Assembly: GCF_964275005.1 (NCBI RefSeq)
Contig: NC_092688.1
Location: 24,615,440-24,679,439 of the forward strand
Direction: 5' to 3'
Source of the DNA: Diadema setosum
Taxonomy: Eukaryota > Echinodermata > Echinoidea > Diadematoida > Diadematidae
DNA: 64,000 nucleotides
Position numbers and translations under genes: made by a program. Below the pieces are notes generated by a model. The model was given only the letters and a program-made list of their open reading frames with translations, did not search any database and was not told where the DNA came from. Below are positions 24,997 to 35,600 of the stretch, in pieces. Positions within the stretch are counted from its first letter, which is position 1. Each line of letters begins with the position of its first letter.

Positions 24997-24997
24997 T

Positions 24998-25714
24998 TGA
25001 CCTACACCACGAAACAAACAAAAAGTCGCCAGACATGAAATTTTAGTTAAGAGCATATTCTAAAAGAGGAGACTATAATTTTTAAAATGATGTATAACTC
25101 AAATCAAATGGACTTTCCTAACCTTTCCAAATATTGGAAAGAAAGCACACTTTCAGGAAAAGTGTGAACTGAGAAAAGAGGCTCTGAAGTACAATGTCTA
25201 TTCAAGCGCTTAATCTTTACCAAGCCGTGCTGGCTGTGCGATGAATGGGACAAAAAAAAAAAAACGGGATGTAAACCACTGGAGTATCTACAATGAAGGG
25301 ATTATCAGATCAAACTTGAAATTAATCATGCCTTATCAACACACTCTGTCCTTAATTAATGTCAACTTTCAAAGCAGTAGCATCATCCTTTCAAAAGTTA
25401 TAGGAGTTGAAAGTGGAGACTGTGTACAAGGTTTTTAAGAAATGAAAAGAGAACTCTAAAGACACGCTTAATCACACACCAAAAAAAAAAAAAAAAAAAA
25501 AAAACGAAAAAATGTTCGAGAAAAACTGCTAGAAAATACACTTTCCTGCCCGTTTTATGATCCAAAATTTAAGCATAATGTAGAAGAAGACTATTGCTCT
25601 TCAAGAAAATATGAAAAAATCAAGATCGGCTCGGTTGACCCATTTCACCTATTTTCAGTACTCACACAAAATCAGTGTGTGCGCCTTTTTGTTCGTTTTG
25701 TGATGCACGGTCAC
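24998..25714 (+). mobile_element. GTGACC MITE, copy 1
   Basis: Starts with a diverged terminus (TTGACCTACACC), then AACAAACAAAAAGTCGCC, and ends GATGCACGGTCAC. The internal words shared with other copies include TCAAGCGCTTAATCTTTACC. Non-coding. Confidence 0.75.
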
Positions 25715-26183
25715 ATTTGCAGATAGAGTATTCATGCAAGGAAAAAGTAACATTTGTGACCTATGTCTTCCTATTTTTTCCGTAAAATGCTACTGATTTT
25801 TGCGTCATTCCATGCAATTAAAACATGAAGATTATCTGCAACTCATCGCAGCAATCGAAGTGTGTTGCTGACCGCTGTGCTCGTAGGTCCTACTTTAAAA
25901 CGACACGTATAAAGTGTATGGATCTACAGAGGGGAAAAATCAAGTCAATGAGCAACCCAAGGTTTTGTTATGTTGATTTTGACAAGTGATGAGCGGGAGT
26001 GATCTACAATATTTACCTATGGATACGCATTATGCACTTTGCTCATTGTGTGGCGTTGTAGGATGATTATTTCCCATCAGCCACTAGGGCGGATACGATA
26101 CGATGCAAATCAGATTGGGGTGGTCACTAGAGGGTGGAGTTTTCATAGGATATTATGACACGCACGAAGCGTTTGCTCAAGTG

Positions 26184-26316
26184 TTTTGTTTCGAATGATA
26201 ATGACCTTCTCATCGAGGCAGAGAAAAAAGTCCAAAAAAGTCAAATTTACCTTTAAGAAAGAGTGGCCTGTGCAATCTCTGCCTCGATGAGAAGGTCATT
26301 ATCATTCGAAACAAAA
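26184..26316. repeat. Hairpin with 41-bp perfect arms
   Basis: TTTTGTTTCGAATGATAATG and onward to CGAGGCAGAGA, and its exact inverse, around a spacer of about 50 bp. Probably a small MITE. Confidence 0.75.
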
Positions 26317-26493
26317 AAGCGCTCAACAAAAGGTCCAAACTTTAATACACCGAAATGTAGACACCGGAACAGGCGAACCATTCATGCGTCAAGCCGATCC
26401 ACCGCGCCACATAAAGACAGAAGCACATCACTTTGAAAGTCAGTCTGCCTGAAGATCGCCGGTAACGGACAAGACGTCAAAGCACAGGTACGA

Positions 26494-26870
26494 CTGTTGC
26501 GACATAAATTGTCGCCCCGTCAAGATTGTCGCCCCCGGCTCGGGGCGACAATTTTTGACGGAGTTGGTGGCAGAAATTGTCGCCCCGTCAAAAATTGTCG
26601 TCTGGCGACAATTTTTGACGCTTGTGCAGTTCCCAATTTTTGACCTCAATGGCGACAAATTGGCAATAACAATAGTTGCGACATAGATTGCCGCCCCGTC
26701 AAAAATTGTCGACCCCGGCTCGGGGCGACAATTTGTGACGGAGTTGGCTGCATAAATTGTCTCCCCGTGATGCTTTGTGATGCTTGTGTAGTTCCCATTT
26801 TTGACCTCGATGGCGACAATTTGTCATGGCAAAATGAATCTTAGCTACACAAATTGTCGCCCGCCATGCA
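26494..26870. repeat. Tandem 175-bp repeat of GTCGCCCC palindromes
   Basis: Two diverged copies (break near 26670). Each contains AAATTGTCGCCCCGTCAA and its inverse CGGGGCGACAATTT, plus the shared word GTAGTTCCCA/GCAGTTCCCA. About a dozen direct or inverted occurrences of the core TTGTCGCC or GGCGACAA. Confidence 0.75.
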
Positions 26871-26947
26871 CTGTGAATTATGTGGTTGGAGTGGTTGCTC
26901 CGGTGTTATGCTTTGGTGGGGTGGGTATGACTGGTAAGTTATGCGTA

Positions 26948-27157
26948 TGTGTGTGTGTGTGTGTGTGCGTGTGTGTGTGTGTGTGTGCTGGGGGCTGCAT
27001 GGTATGTGCTGTGTATGATTTGTAGGTGCGTATAAAAGCCTATGTGACTTGTGTATGAGTTTGCGTATAGCTGTGTGTGTTGGGGGCTGCACGGTATGTG
27101 CTGTGTATGATTTGTAGGTGCATACAATAAGTGACTTGTGTATGCGTTTGCGTTTAG

Positions 27158-27200
<43 letters not shown>
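26948..27200. repeat. (TG)n tracts with an 85-90-bp tandem duplication
   Basis: TG runs at 26948-26985 and 27157-27198. Between them GGGGGCTGCATGGTATGTGC and its following 70 bp occur twice. The long His/Thr or Val/Cys reading frames here are microsatellite artefacts. Confidence 0.8.
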
Positions 27201-27735
27201 GAGTATAATAATACAATATGTGGAAACTGTGCATGTGTGGTGGTTGCATAGTGGTAGTGGTTTGTCTGTCTGTGTGTATACGTGTCCCTGTATGTGTACG
27301 TGTGTATGTGGGTACGTGGCGTACATGTATGTGTATAGGGTGTGTGGTGATGGGTGATTGTGGGCGCAATTTTGTGCCTGCATGAGTGTATATCTGAGGG
27401 GTTCGGTGTTCGTGGGCTACAAACGTACGTATGTGTGTGTGTGCGAGCGTCTGTGTGTCTACGTAAGCACGCAGGAGATAAAAGGAACGAAACATTCAAG
27501 CGACACAATTCCCACAACACGCACAGCGCTCCATAACACACATACACACACACACACACACACGCACGGACACTAAATTATCATGTGCGCGCGCACATAC
27601 ACACTTCCTTGAAACCTCACGACTAATAATTATGCTCTGCTTGACAGCATCGAACACTTTCCATCAATCGTGAACAAACTATATATTCCCGACGGATATA
27701 TACCAAACGGATGTGCATATAATATATCTATATAT

Positions 27736-27738
27736 CTA

Positions 27739-27782
<44 letters not shown>

Positions 27783-27795
27783 TATACATACATAC

Positions 27796-27856
<61 letters not shown>
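27736..27856. repeat. (TA)n microsatellite
   Basis: Long TA tract next to Penelope-like sequence at 27888. Confidence 0.9.
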
Positions 27857-27858
<2 letters not shown>

Positions 27859-27887
27859 TTGTATATATATGTGTATATGTTTATATA

Positions 27888-28010
27888 TAGTGCGATGATG
27901 CTGATACTCGTACCATACGCCTCTGTGATCTTAGAAAGAATCATAATCGAGACAACGGAAAACAGAAGATGATTGATGAAGGTCATTATGGAGTAATGAA
28001 CATAACACAT
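27888..28010 (-). mobile_element. Penelope-like terminal fragment, reverse orientation
   Basis: Matches 16345-16440 (GATGATGCT, ACGCCTCTGT, then GAGACAAC.G..AACAGAAGAT). Its last 40 bp, ending TGGAGTAATGAACATAA, is the inverse of 30146-30180, so this piece and 30146-30305 form an inverted pair 2.1 kb apart. Confidence 0.55.
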
Positions 28011-28456
28011 TAAATACAAATAAATTAAATGGCAACACGCCATCTACTCTTTACTGTACCCGGGTTTCATACCTATCATTGTTAGTGTTTGTAAACCAGC
28101 TGTAGGAGTTAAAGACCGGCAATGACCACGAGAATGCTCAGTGTATTGTATTTTTAAACAATCCTCCACTGACACACTTGCATGAACACCCCTGAACCTA
28201 ATTCTTTATACCATCGGAACCTTTCCCACTCCTGCCTGACATGCATCACCGCACACACACCCTCCCTACCAATATATCACATGATCACTCTCATCCCGCC
28301 ACAAACAGCCACAAGACAACCAAAGAAACACGCACGTCTGCTCAGCAGGTAACTATAATAAACTATTATTACTAAGTTTAGTTATGATAAGTGTTAAATA
28401 TTTTTTCATTGTATGATATGCTTGTATGTAACATACATACCCATTATTATATTTAT

Positions 28457-29147
28457 GTGACCCTGCACCACATAACAAACAAAAAGTCGCCAGACATGGA
28501 TTTTTGGTTAAGGACAGATTCTGAAAGAGCAGACTCTAAGCTTTAAAATGATGCATAACTCAATTCAAATGGATTCTCCTAACCTATAAAATGCTGGAAA
28601 GAAAGCACACACTCTGGAAAGTGTAAACTGAGAAAAGAGGCTTTGAAGTACAGGGTCTATTCAAGTGTTTAATCTTTACTAAGCCAAGCTATACCTGTGC
28701 CATGAATGGGACAAAAACATGATGTTAACTACTGTAGCACCAACAATTAAAAAATTATCAGATTAAGCTGAAATTGAGCATGGTCTATTCCCATATTCTG
28801 ACCATGATAGATTTCAACTTTCAGAGAAGTAGCATCATCTTTCTAAAAGTTATTAAAGTTGAAAGTGAAGAGGGTGCAAAAGATTTTCAAGAAATAAAAG
28901 GGGCATCTAAGAAAAATCTGATCACAATATTCTACCAAAAAAGGGGGTTGTAGAAAAAACTGCTGAAATCCCACTTTCCCATTCAATTTATGATCCAAAA
29001 CTCAGGAGTGTTATGTAGAAGAAAAATATCTCTTTTAGAAAATTTAGAAAACTCAAAATTGACTCGGTTGACCCAGTTCACCTTTCTTGAGTCCTCACGT
29101 GTAATCAAGGGGTGTGACTTTTTGTTTGTTTTGTGATGCACGGTCAC
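28457..29147 (+). mobile_element. GTGACC MITE, copy 2
   Basis: 691 bp. Left end GTGACCCTGCACCACA, then ACAAAAAGTCGCCAGACATG; right end TTGTGATGCACGGTCAC. Lies 22 bp from the mariner derivative. Confidence 0.85.
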
Positions 29148-29168
29148 ATATATCTGCTTACACTTATA

Positions 29169-30061
29169 CAGTGCATATAAAATAACACAACAAGATTTAA
29201 TTTCGAATTTGTGAAGATTGTGTTAACATTACAACAAAATGAGTAGCAACATCTTAAAGCCACATATCTCCTCTTTCAAATGATATCTTATTAATTCTTA
29301 CACGGTCATGGATGGCTGAGTAATCATTCTTTTTGGACAATGGGTCAATTTGGAATTGGGACCAAGTTTTAGTGAGTAAGACCAGCATAAATCCTTTTCA
29401 TTTCTCCTTTTCTTTTTTGGCATGTTCAGACAGGTGAGATATACCATAATATCTGGATGCTCCATTTTTTTTTTTGAATGTTCAGACAGGCATCATGATG
29501 TGGAGCGGCTACCACGATCTCGGGATCTGCATTGTGACTTTTTTCTTTGGGGTTATCTCAAGAGGAAAGTGTTGATTACCCCTCTACCTGACATTGCAAC
29601 TCTGAGACAAAGAATCACTGATGAGTTTGAAGCTCTACGCCACCAAGCCCCAATGATTCGCAGGGCTGTGCATGAGAAGGAGAAAAGAGCTCATCTCTGT
29701 GTGGAAAGGAATGATGGCCATGTTGAGGGGCATGGGATGTACATGTAATGTTAAAAAGAGATATCCGAAAAAAGACAATGGTAAATTGCGATTATTAATT
29801 TCATTATTCCATTTGTTAGGTTAATTTCTAACAACGTGCATTGATTCTTGCAGTGTCTAAAGTTGGTCCCAAGTCCGATTTGACCAAGTCCAAAAAGAAT
29901 GATTACTCAGCCATCCATGACCGTGTATGAATAAATAAAATATCATTGCAAAGAGGAGATATGGGGTTTTAAGATGTTGCTACTCACTTTAGTGTAAAGT
30001 TAACACAATCTTCACAAATTCAAAATCAAATCTTGTTGCGTTTTTTTTTTGATACGCACTG
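29169..30061. mobile_element. 893-bp Tc1/mariner-type deletion derivative
   Basis: Flanked by TA on both sides. Inverted ends start CAGTGC and keep matching for about 200 bp (AATTTGTGAAGATTGTGTTAA; AATGATTACTCAGCCATCCA). The middle keeps a transposase remnant. The long arms suggest it is mobilisable in trans. Confidence 0.85.
29490..29748 (+). pseudogene. Transposase C-terminal remnant
   Basis: The frame contains PRSRDLHCDFFLWGYLKRKV and on to LRQRITDEFEAL, ending with a CVERNDGHVEGHG tail. This is the C-terminal signature of mariner-related DDE transposases (PRSPDLTP.DFFLWGYLK). N-terminal and most catalytic parts are missing. The upstream 70 bp of the frame look unrelated. Confidence 0.75.
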
Positions 30062-30145
30062 TACATCGTTGAATGTTTTGCAATTGCTAAATATGTTGCC
30101 AAGTATGCTCTGAAGCTGTTAACTCATGCTGAAATTGTATTTGAT

Positions 30146-30305
30146 GTATTATGTTCATTACTCCATAATGACCCGTCATGCTCAAAATATCTATTTTATT
30201 TCGTATAAACAGACAATAAAGCTGAAGAAGACCGAAGGTCGAAAGCTTCCACCAGCCGGCATCCTGCAACATCTTCTGTTATCCGTTGTCTCGATTATAT
30301 AATTG
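30146..30305 (+). mobile_element. Penelope-like 3' end with CTGAAGA...GAAA motif
   Basis: GCTGAAGAAGACCGAAGGTC followed by GAAAGCTTCC at 30221-30250, then ACATCTTCTGTTAT and TTGTCTC as in the 16.5-kb hairpin. The core is CTGAAGA, a 4-bp stem GACC/GGTC with GAA loop, then GAAA. Confidence 0.6.
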
Positions 30306-31861
30306 TCCCTTCGTAGGTTATTGGCTTTTCCTACCCAAGATCACAAAATGGACACACAGAAAAATGTCTTGTAGGATTTTTTTTTTTCTTTTAGCAATAA
30401 CAGTTCAAAATTAGGGAGGATTTACATCTTTTCATCACATACTAGAATTCCATTTATCAGTCAGTAGTTGTGACCTAAGAAGACAACCGAGGGCTCTTCA
30501 CAAAATTACACATTGTAGTACCGACAGATACAAATCAATGTTGTAAAAAGAGGAAGACACTATATCGCGTATTTCCCAGGTCACTCATTAGTGTTCATTA
30601 TCTCTTTTATGATTTGTTCCATAATCCTCTGGTATAATCATTTTCGGTTGATTTGATATTGTGACCGATAGCAGCGTTTCAAGGAAACATAATATAGAGC
30701 TCACAATTCCTTAATGAGCCTCACCAATTGAAACGAAACGCCCTTTGTCATGTTTGTCGATTTGCCGAGCGACAAACTGAGAGGGAATCCTAGTGGGAAG
30801 GTGGCACGACGACAGCGTCACTGGAAAGCTATCTCTTTTTTATTTTGTATTTGTTTGTGTGAAGTCATGAATGTGAAGGAAATTCAGTACGGAAAGAAAC
30901 ATTTTCTTTTTAATGTTTGTTAATGTTTTTGTTCTGCCAATGTGTTCTTGCGTGTGTATCCACTTTCCACAAGGAATTTGAACATTCGCATGATTCCACC
31001 CGAGGCAAACGGTTATTGTTTTTGTGTTTAATCATTTTGATTCATCCCTGAAATTACTACGCTTGATTCCTATCAGATTAATGTGGTCTTGATATCTAAA
31101 GTGATTTCTCATGGCATGGAAGGTACATGTACCACCCACTTATCATTCTATTGTTTACTGTATTCCAATTCTAATTTCAATTTCAATCTATGTCTTTCCA
31201 CATTTCTCAGTGAAAATTCATCAAACATAACAAAGTAAAATGATACATGATATCCAGCTAGGATGCACACTAGACTGTTGCAAACATATAGAACATGATG
31301 GTCAGTCTATGAAAGTTGAATCTAAGTATGAATGCTGACGATGGATCCTACTGAAAAACAAGCTTGTTAAGCGTAATTCCCAGTATTGAAACAGAGTGTA
31401 AAGATCAAAATAAGGAGCACCAATACAACATAGGACGAGAGTACACAAAAAACAACAACTGTGGAATACAGCCAATTCTTTTTAAATAAAAGTAGGAAAA
31501 CGAATAAACCACAAGCTGCAGAAGTATTATCAGTTGTTATCATAGCAATGTTGACAGTAAAGTTTTATAGTGTAAATTTAACAATTAAAAAATTATACAG
31601 TTCGTTTCTCAGAAGAGACGCGAAAGTAGTTGGGTAAAGCAAAACATAACGCTAACAGTTCAATAATGATCTACCAGCCAGTTGCAATGAAATGAGGAAA
31701 ACAATTCCAGCTGTTACCGCTGGTACCGTTGATATTTACAGTGCAATAGATGCATAGGACATGGTAAAATAAAGGAAAAAATGAATAAATGTGAATCCTC
31801 AGAGAAGCTAGAACGTTGCTTCCTTATACATAAGCAAAATGTAGGTCAGGCCTTCGGGCGT
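30306..31861 (-). other. 3' flank of copy B, conserved with copy C
   Basis: Aligns with 56440-58459 downstream of copy C (for example AGAGGAAGACACTATATCGCG in both). Probably includes the 3' UTR. No separate gene seen. Confidence 0.5.
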
Positions 31862-32662
31862 CTAGTGTAATATGCGTGGGTCGACATAAGTGTACTCTGG
31901 GCAAGAGTGCGGTTCTTGGTGGGTCTGGGATTGGTCTGGAGTAATTTGACCAGCATTCGCTCCGAGAATGAGATAGCCATGTTGATCCTCCTCCAGCTTT
32001 TCACTCGGTTTGCCACAGTAGATAGATGTAGAGTACAATCGATCGTTCAGGCTCGTTGGAAAAGGGGTAAGCTTTTCACTTTTACTGGCATGCCTGTATT
32101 CATGGCATGACTGCGGTCCTTGGATTTTCTCTGATTGGTCTGGAGTAATCTCTTTGGCAATTGGTTCGAGAACGAGGTAACCATGTTCATCCATTTGTTC
32201 GCTTGATTTGCCCGAGTAGATAGCTGTAGAATATAATGGATCGTTCAGTCTCATAGATAAATTGACACGTTTTTCATTTCTATCATTATGCTCGCGACGC
32301 GAAAATGGTACCTGGATGGTTTTAGATTGGTAGGGATTGATTTCACCGGTATTTGCTTCGAGAACGAGATAACCATCTTCATCTACCTCCGGCTTTTCCC
32401 TTGATTTGACTGAGTAGATGGCTGCAGAATATAATGGATCAGCCGTGATCAATTCATTTCTATTGGTATACTTGTACTTAACTCGTGTCTTCCATCGTTC
32501 TTGGATTGTCTCGGATTGGCGGTTTGGAGTAATTTGACCGGAATTTTCTGAGTGAAAGAGATTTTCATCCACCTCGGATTTCTCTTTTCCTTGGCTTGGG
32601 TAGACGGATGCAGAACCAGGCCTGTCTCTCTTGCTGTTCATTTTCTCTCCATGATTGTAATC
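31862..32662 (-). CDS. Copy B exon 10: four tail repeats, hemITAM-like motifs, stop
   Basis: 266 codons ending in TAG. About 65-residue repeats of the form NDPLYSTAIYSGK ... GYLVLE ... ITPDQS.TIQ. Repeat 1 is degenerate (SASVYPSQGK, DENLFHSE, tyrosine lost at the key place). Repeats 2-4 have DEDGYLVL (32360-32383), DEHGYLVL and DQHGYLIL. Ends PEYTYVDPRILH. No enzymatic domain. Confidence 0.85.
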   Translation of the reverse strand, partial: DYNHGEKMNSKRDRPGSASVYPSQGKEKSEVDENLFHSENSGQITPNRQSETIQERWKTRVKYKYTNRNELITADPLYSAAIYSVKSREKPEVDEDGYLVLEANTGEINPYQSKTIQVPFSRREHNDRNEKRVNLSMRLNDPLYSTAIYSGKSSEQMDEHGYLVLEPIAKEITPDQSEKIQGPQSCHEYRHASKSEKLTPFPTSLNDRLYSTSIYCGKPSEKLEEDQHGYLILGANAGQITPDQSQTHQEPHSCPEYTYVDPRILH

Positions 32663-35600
32663 CTGTGAATATACATACAACACGCAGAATAATGTGGACA
32701 TGTTTATGAAACTGTAACATGATCACTCGATTTATTTTGCCATCTCTCTAGAGACTCGTGAAAACTATATACATCAGGAATATTCAATCTGCTTTGTGCG
32801 TTTTGTCGACAATGACACCAATATCCAGATTTTATGGAAAAGTTACACTTTATAATGACTTCTACATCTACACAATTGACAACATCAGAATGGTTAATGT
32901 GATTATACAAATAATGCAAAGGTATGATTGCGTCAGTTGTAATTCGTGTTTGAGGTATGGAATGCTTACTGGATTCTTTTTTGTTTTGTTTTAATTGCTT
33001 GCCAATGACGATGAACATGAGTCCCATACCTCCGGCCGTGTATCAAGTAATTACTGAGCGCACGGTAAATTTACTGGATACATGATTTGGAAGGCAATAA
33101 GGCATCTCTTACTGGGTGCGAGAACTTAGAAACTTAGCGAAATTTTGCAGTGAGATGATGATCCGCTTCACAGCGGTGCTCTACTCAGATTGAGAATAAT
33201 ATGTTAATGCGCTATGTTTCGTTGCACTTAGATAGTTTCAGAAGAAGCAATTTTTCGTTTATTTTCCTTATTCTTTTATATTAGTAGTAAAACATTTATT
33301 TCGCACAATCTCCTTTCCGTTTCAAAATGTAGTCTTCCCAAATATTAGAAGTGAATCTATTTTTTGTGTGTGTGTGTTCATTACACTTTTTACATGTCCT
33401 TGTAAATATTCAAAATGGTTTTGAAATGTTATCACTGATATATTTCTAATGCGTTCCCCAATTCAATGGTACGATTGACAAGGAAAAATATAATTGCCAT
33501 TGTCATTGTTATTGTCATTGTCGTTGCTACAAGTCTGCGATAGTATGTCCACTGTATAGGTATCATCATGAGGCAATGTTCGGACAGAAAAAAAACCCAC
33601 AAAAAACAACACATAAAAAACCCAAACAAAACAGAGCTCTCGACCAGGATTTTCACTACCGGTTCTACAATCATCGTATTATGAGGATGAATCGATTATC
33701 AATGGAAACGTAGTCGCTGTAGAATAGCATGCTTAAGAAATCTTTGTGATAATGCCCTTTTGAATATTTTCTCTCATATTTACTTAAATGTAGTATGCAT
33801 ATTGATTTTCTACAAAATCCATATATTCATATGCACACTTTCATTTCCGCATGCACACACACACACACACACACGCACACACAGAGTAAACATATGGGAT
33901 ACTTACTGAGCAAGTGACATTGCTCTGTAACGGAGATGCACAAAGGGAGACTTGTTCCAAGTTTAATGCATGTGTAGGTCCACTGTCTACCTCCGCAGCG
34001 TCCTGGTAGATGTGATACGGATCCTCATGATGAGCAGTGACTTCTCTGCAAATGTTGTAATAGTGGCTCGGGAAAGGGTGACCCTCTGCTCCAGCGTCAG
34101 TACACATTGTACTAGTTTTGCTCAATACAACATGATCCGTCGAGCTCACACTTTGGTTTGTATTATTTACAGGATGCACCTGCAGTTGTCTATTGTTTGG
34201 CTGATTTGAAGTTTGTGATGATCTACGTCTGTAAAGGCAATTATAAGAGACATTGACGTTCTTGAAAGAAAAAAAAAACATAAACAAACAAAAGCACATA
34301 TTTGTTTTTCAAGATTGGTTGGAAACATTACTTTCCACCAATATCAAAATCAAATATTTGTGGAACACATTAATATCCAACTTATTTTGATTTCTTCCGA
34401 AGAAAAGACATAACTAAACATTACTAGACATGTCTAGTAAAATATTGTGTTTGAATATCAAAATCCATTTAAACCCTTTGAAATATTAAAACTGTGTCTT
34501 CGAGGACTACATACACATGCATTTTCTGTTGTTACTCAGAGTTTCAAGCATTAATTACATGACTTTAGAATGGTAAAAATGACAGAACAATCGCGCTAAT
34601 ATCAAACAATTACAAATTGATAACATTAGGGAAAAGAGCAGAGGTGTCTATGGGTGGCAATGTAGCTTACCTTCCTGCATTAATCCACAAAGACCCACTT
34701 CCAACACACACTCACACACACACACACCACACACACACACACACACGCACACACACACACACACGTGTACACGATATTATGTTATGCAAACACTCACCTT
34801 TTCTTGTGATGCCTGCACAATATCATGAACAGAATGGCAACAAGTATGGGAACAACACACATAAGAACTGCCATTGCAAAGATGTCAACATCATTCTCAG
34901 GAACTTCAGAAGCTGAAATGGAATTCAATACAATAAATCTTTGTCACCCTTTGTGAAAAAAAAGTACATTGCATTGCAAAACGAAATATTTCTTTGTTCT
35001 TGACATAATTCCGTAATGAGCGCACATTATCGTATCATCAACAAAATAATCCTGAAATGATAGCCCACAGATGCAATGTACTAAACACACTACATTGCAC
35101 CTGGAAGGATAGGGCACCGCCAAGTACGCAATTTCGAAAAATCACTATTACTTGATATGAAATTACTCTATTTTAGATCACTATATATTTTGTCGTTGTC
35201 TCTGCTGTATTAATAGCAATTGATCCGGTTGACGCGATGACACAGGTTCCCATGTCGACAGCCTTTTTTTTTTTCCATTTCAGGTCGCACGAAACTGTGT
35301 GTGTGTGTAAAGATAAATCCGCTTACATTAATGAACAAGAGTTAATATCGCAAGCAGCAAAAACATGGTTGCAATAACCATTTGATAAACAAGGTGAAAT
35401 TGAAAATCTGAGAAAAAAGAAAGGAGTTAAACGGTATCAGTGAAATCATGTCTGCTTCATTATTGAATATCTGAGATTATGTTTATATACTTTAGATGAT
35501 AAATGACAAGGATAAGCAACTCACTTGTAGTCATTTCGCTTGTGTCTAGTATGATTACATTTTTAGTTGGTTTGCCATCACCTGTTCATGAAAAGAGCAA

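Noticed and set aside
26841..27559. Long His/Thr-rich frames on the minus strand
   Set aside because: They come from (TG)n/(CA)n tracts and their duplication; no conserved domain and no splice support.
27630..28043. Frames rich in Tyr-Ile on both strands
   Set aside because: Microsatellite artefact; the non-repeat ends are Penelope-like sequence.
31907..32110. Plus-strand frame conserved at 58511-58714
   Set aside because: Antisense shadow of the tail exon; its conservation follows from the coding strand.
33970..34209. Plus-strand frame conserved at 3964-4239 and 60605-60802
   Set aside because: Antisense shadow of exon 9.
34229..34299. Upstream extension of exon 9 (FFSFKNVNVSYNC)
   Set aside because: The frame is open, but the CTTTCAAG acceptor breaks phase with exon 8; the TTTACAG acceptor at 34229 fits.
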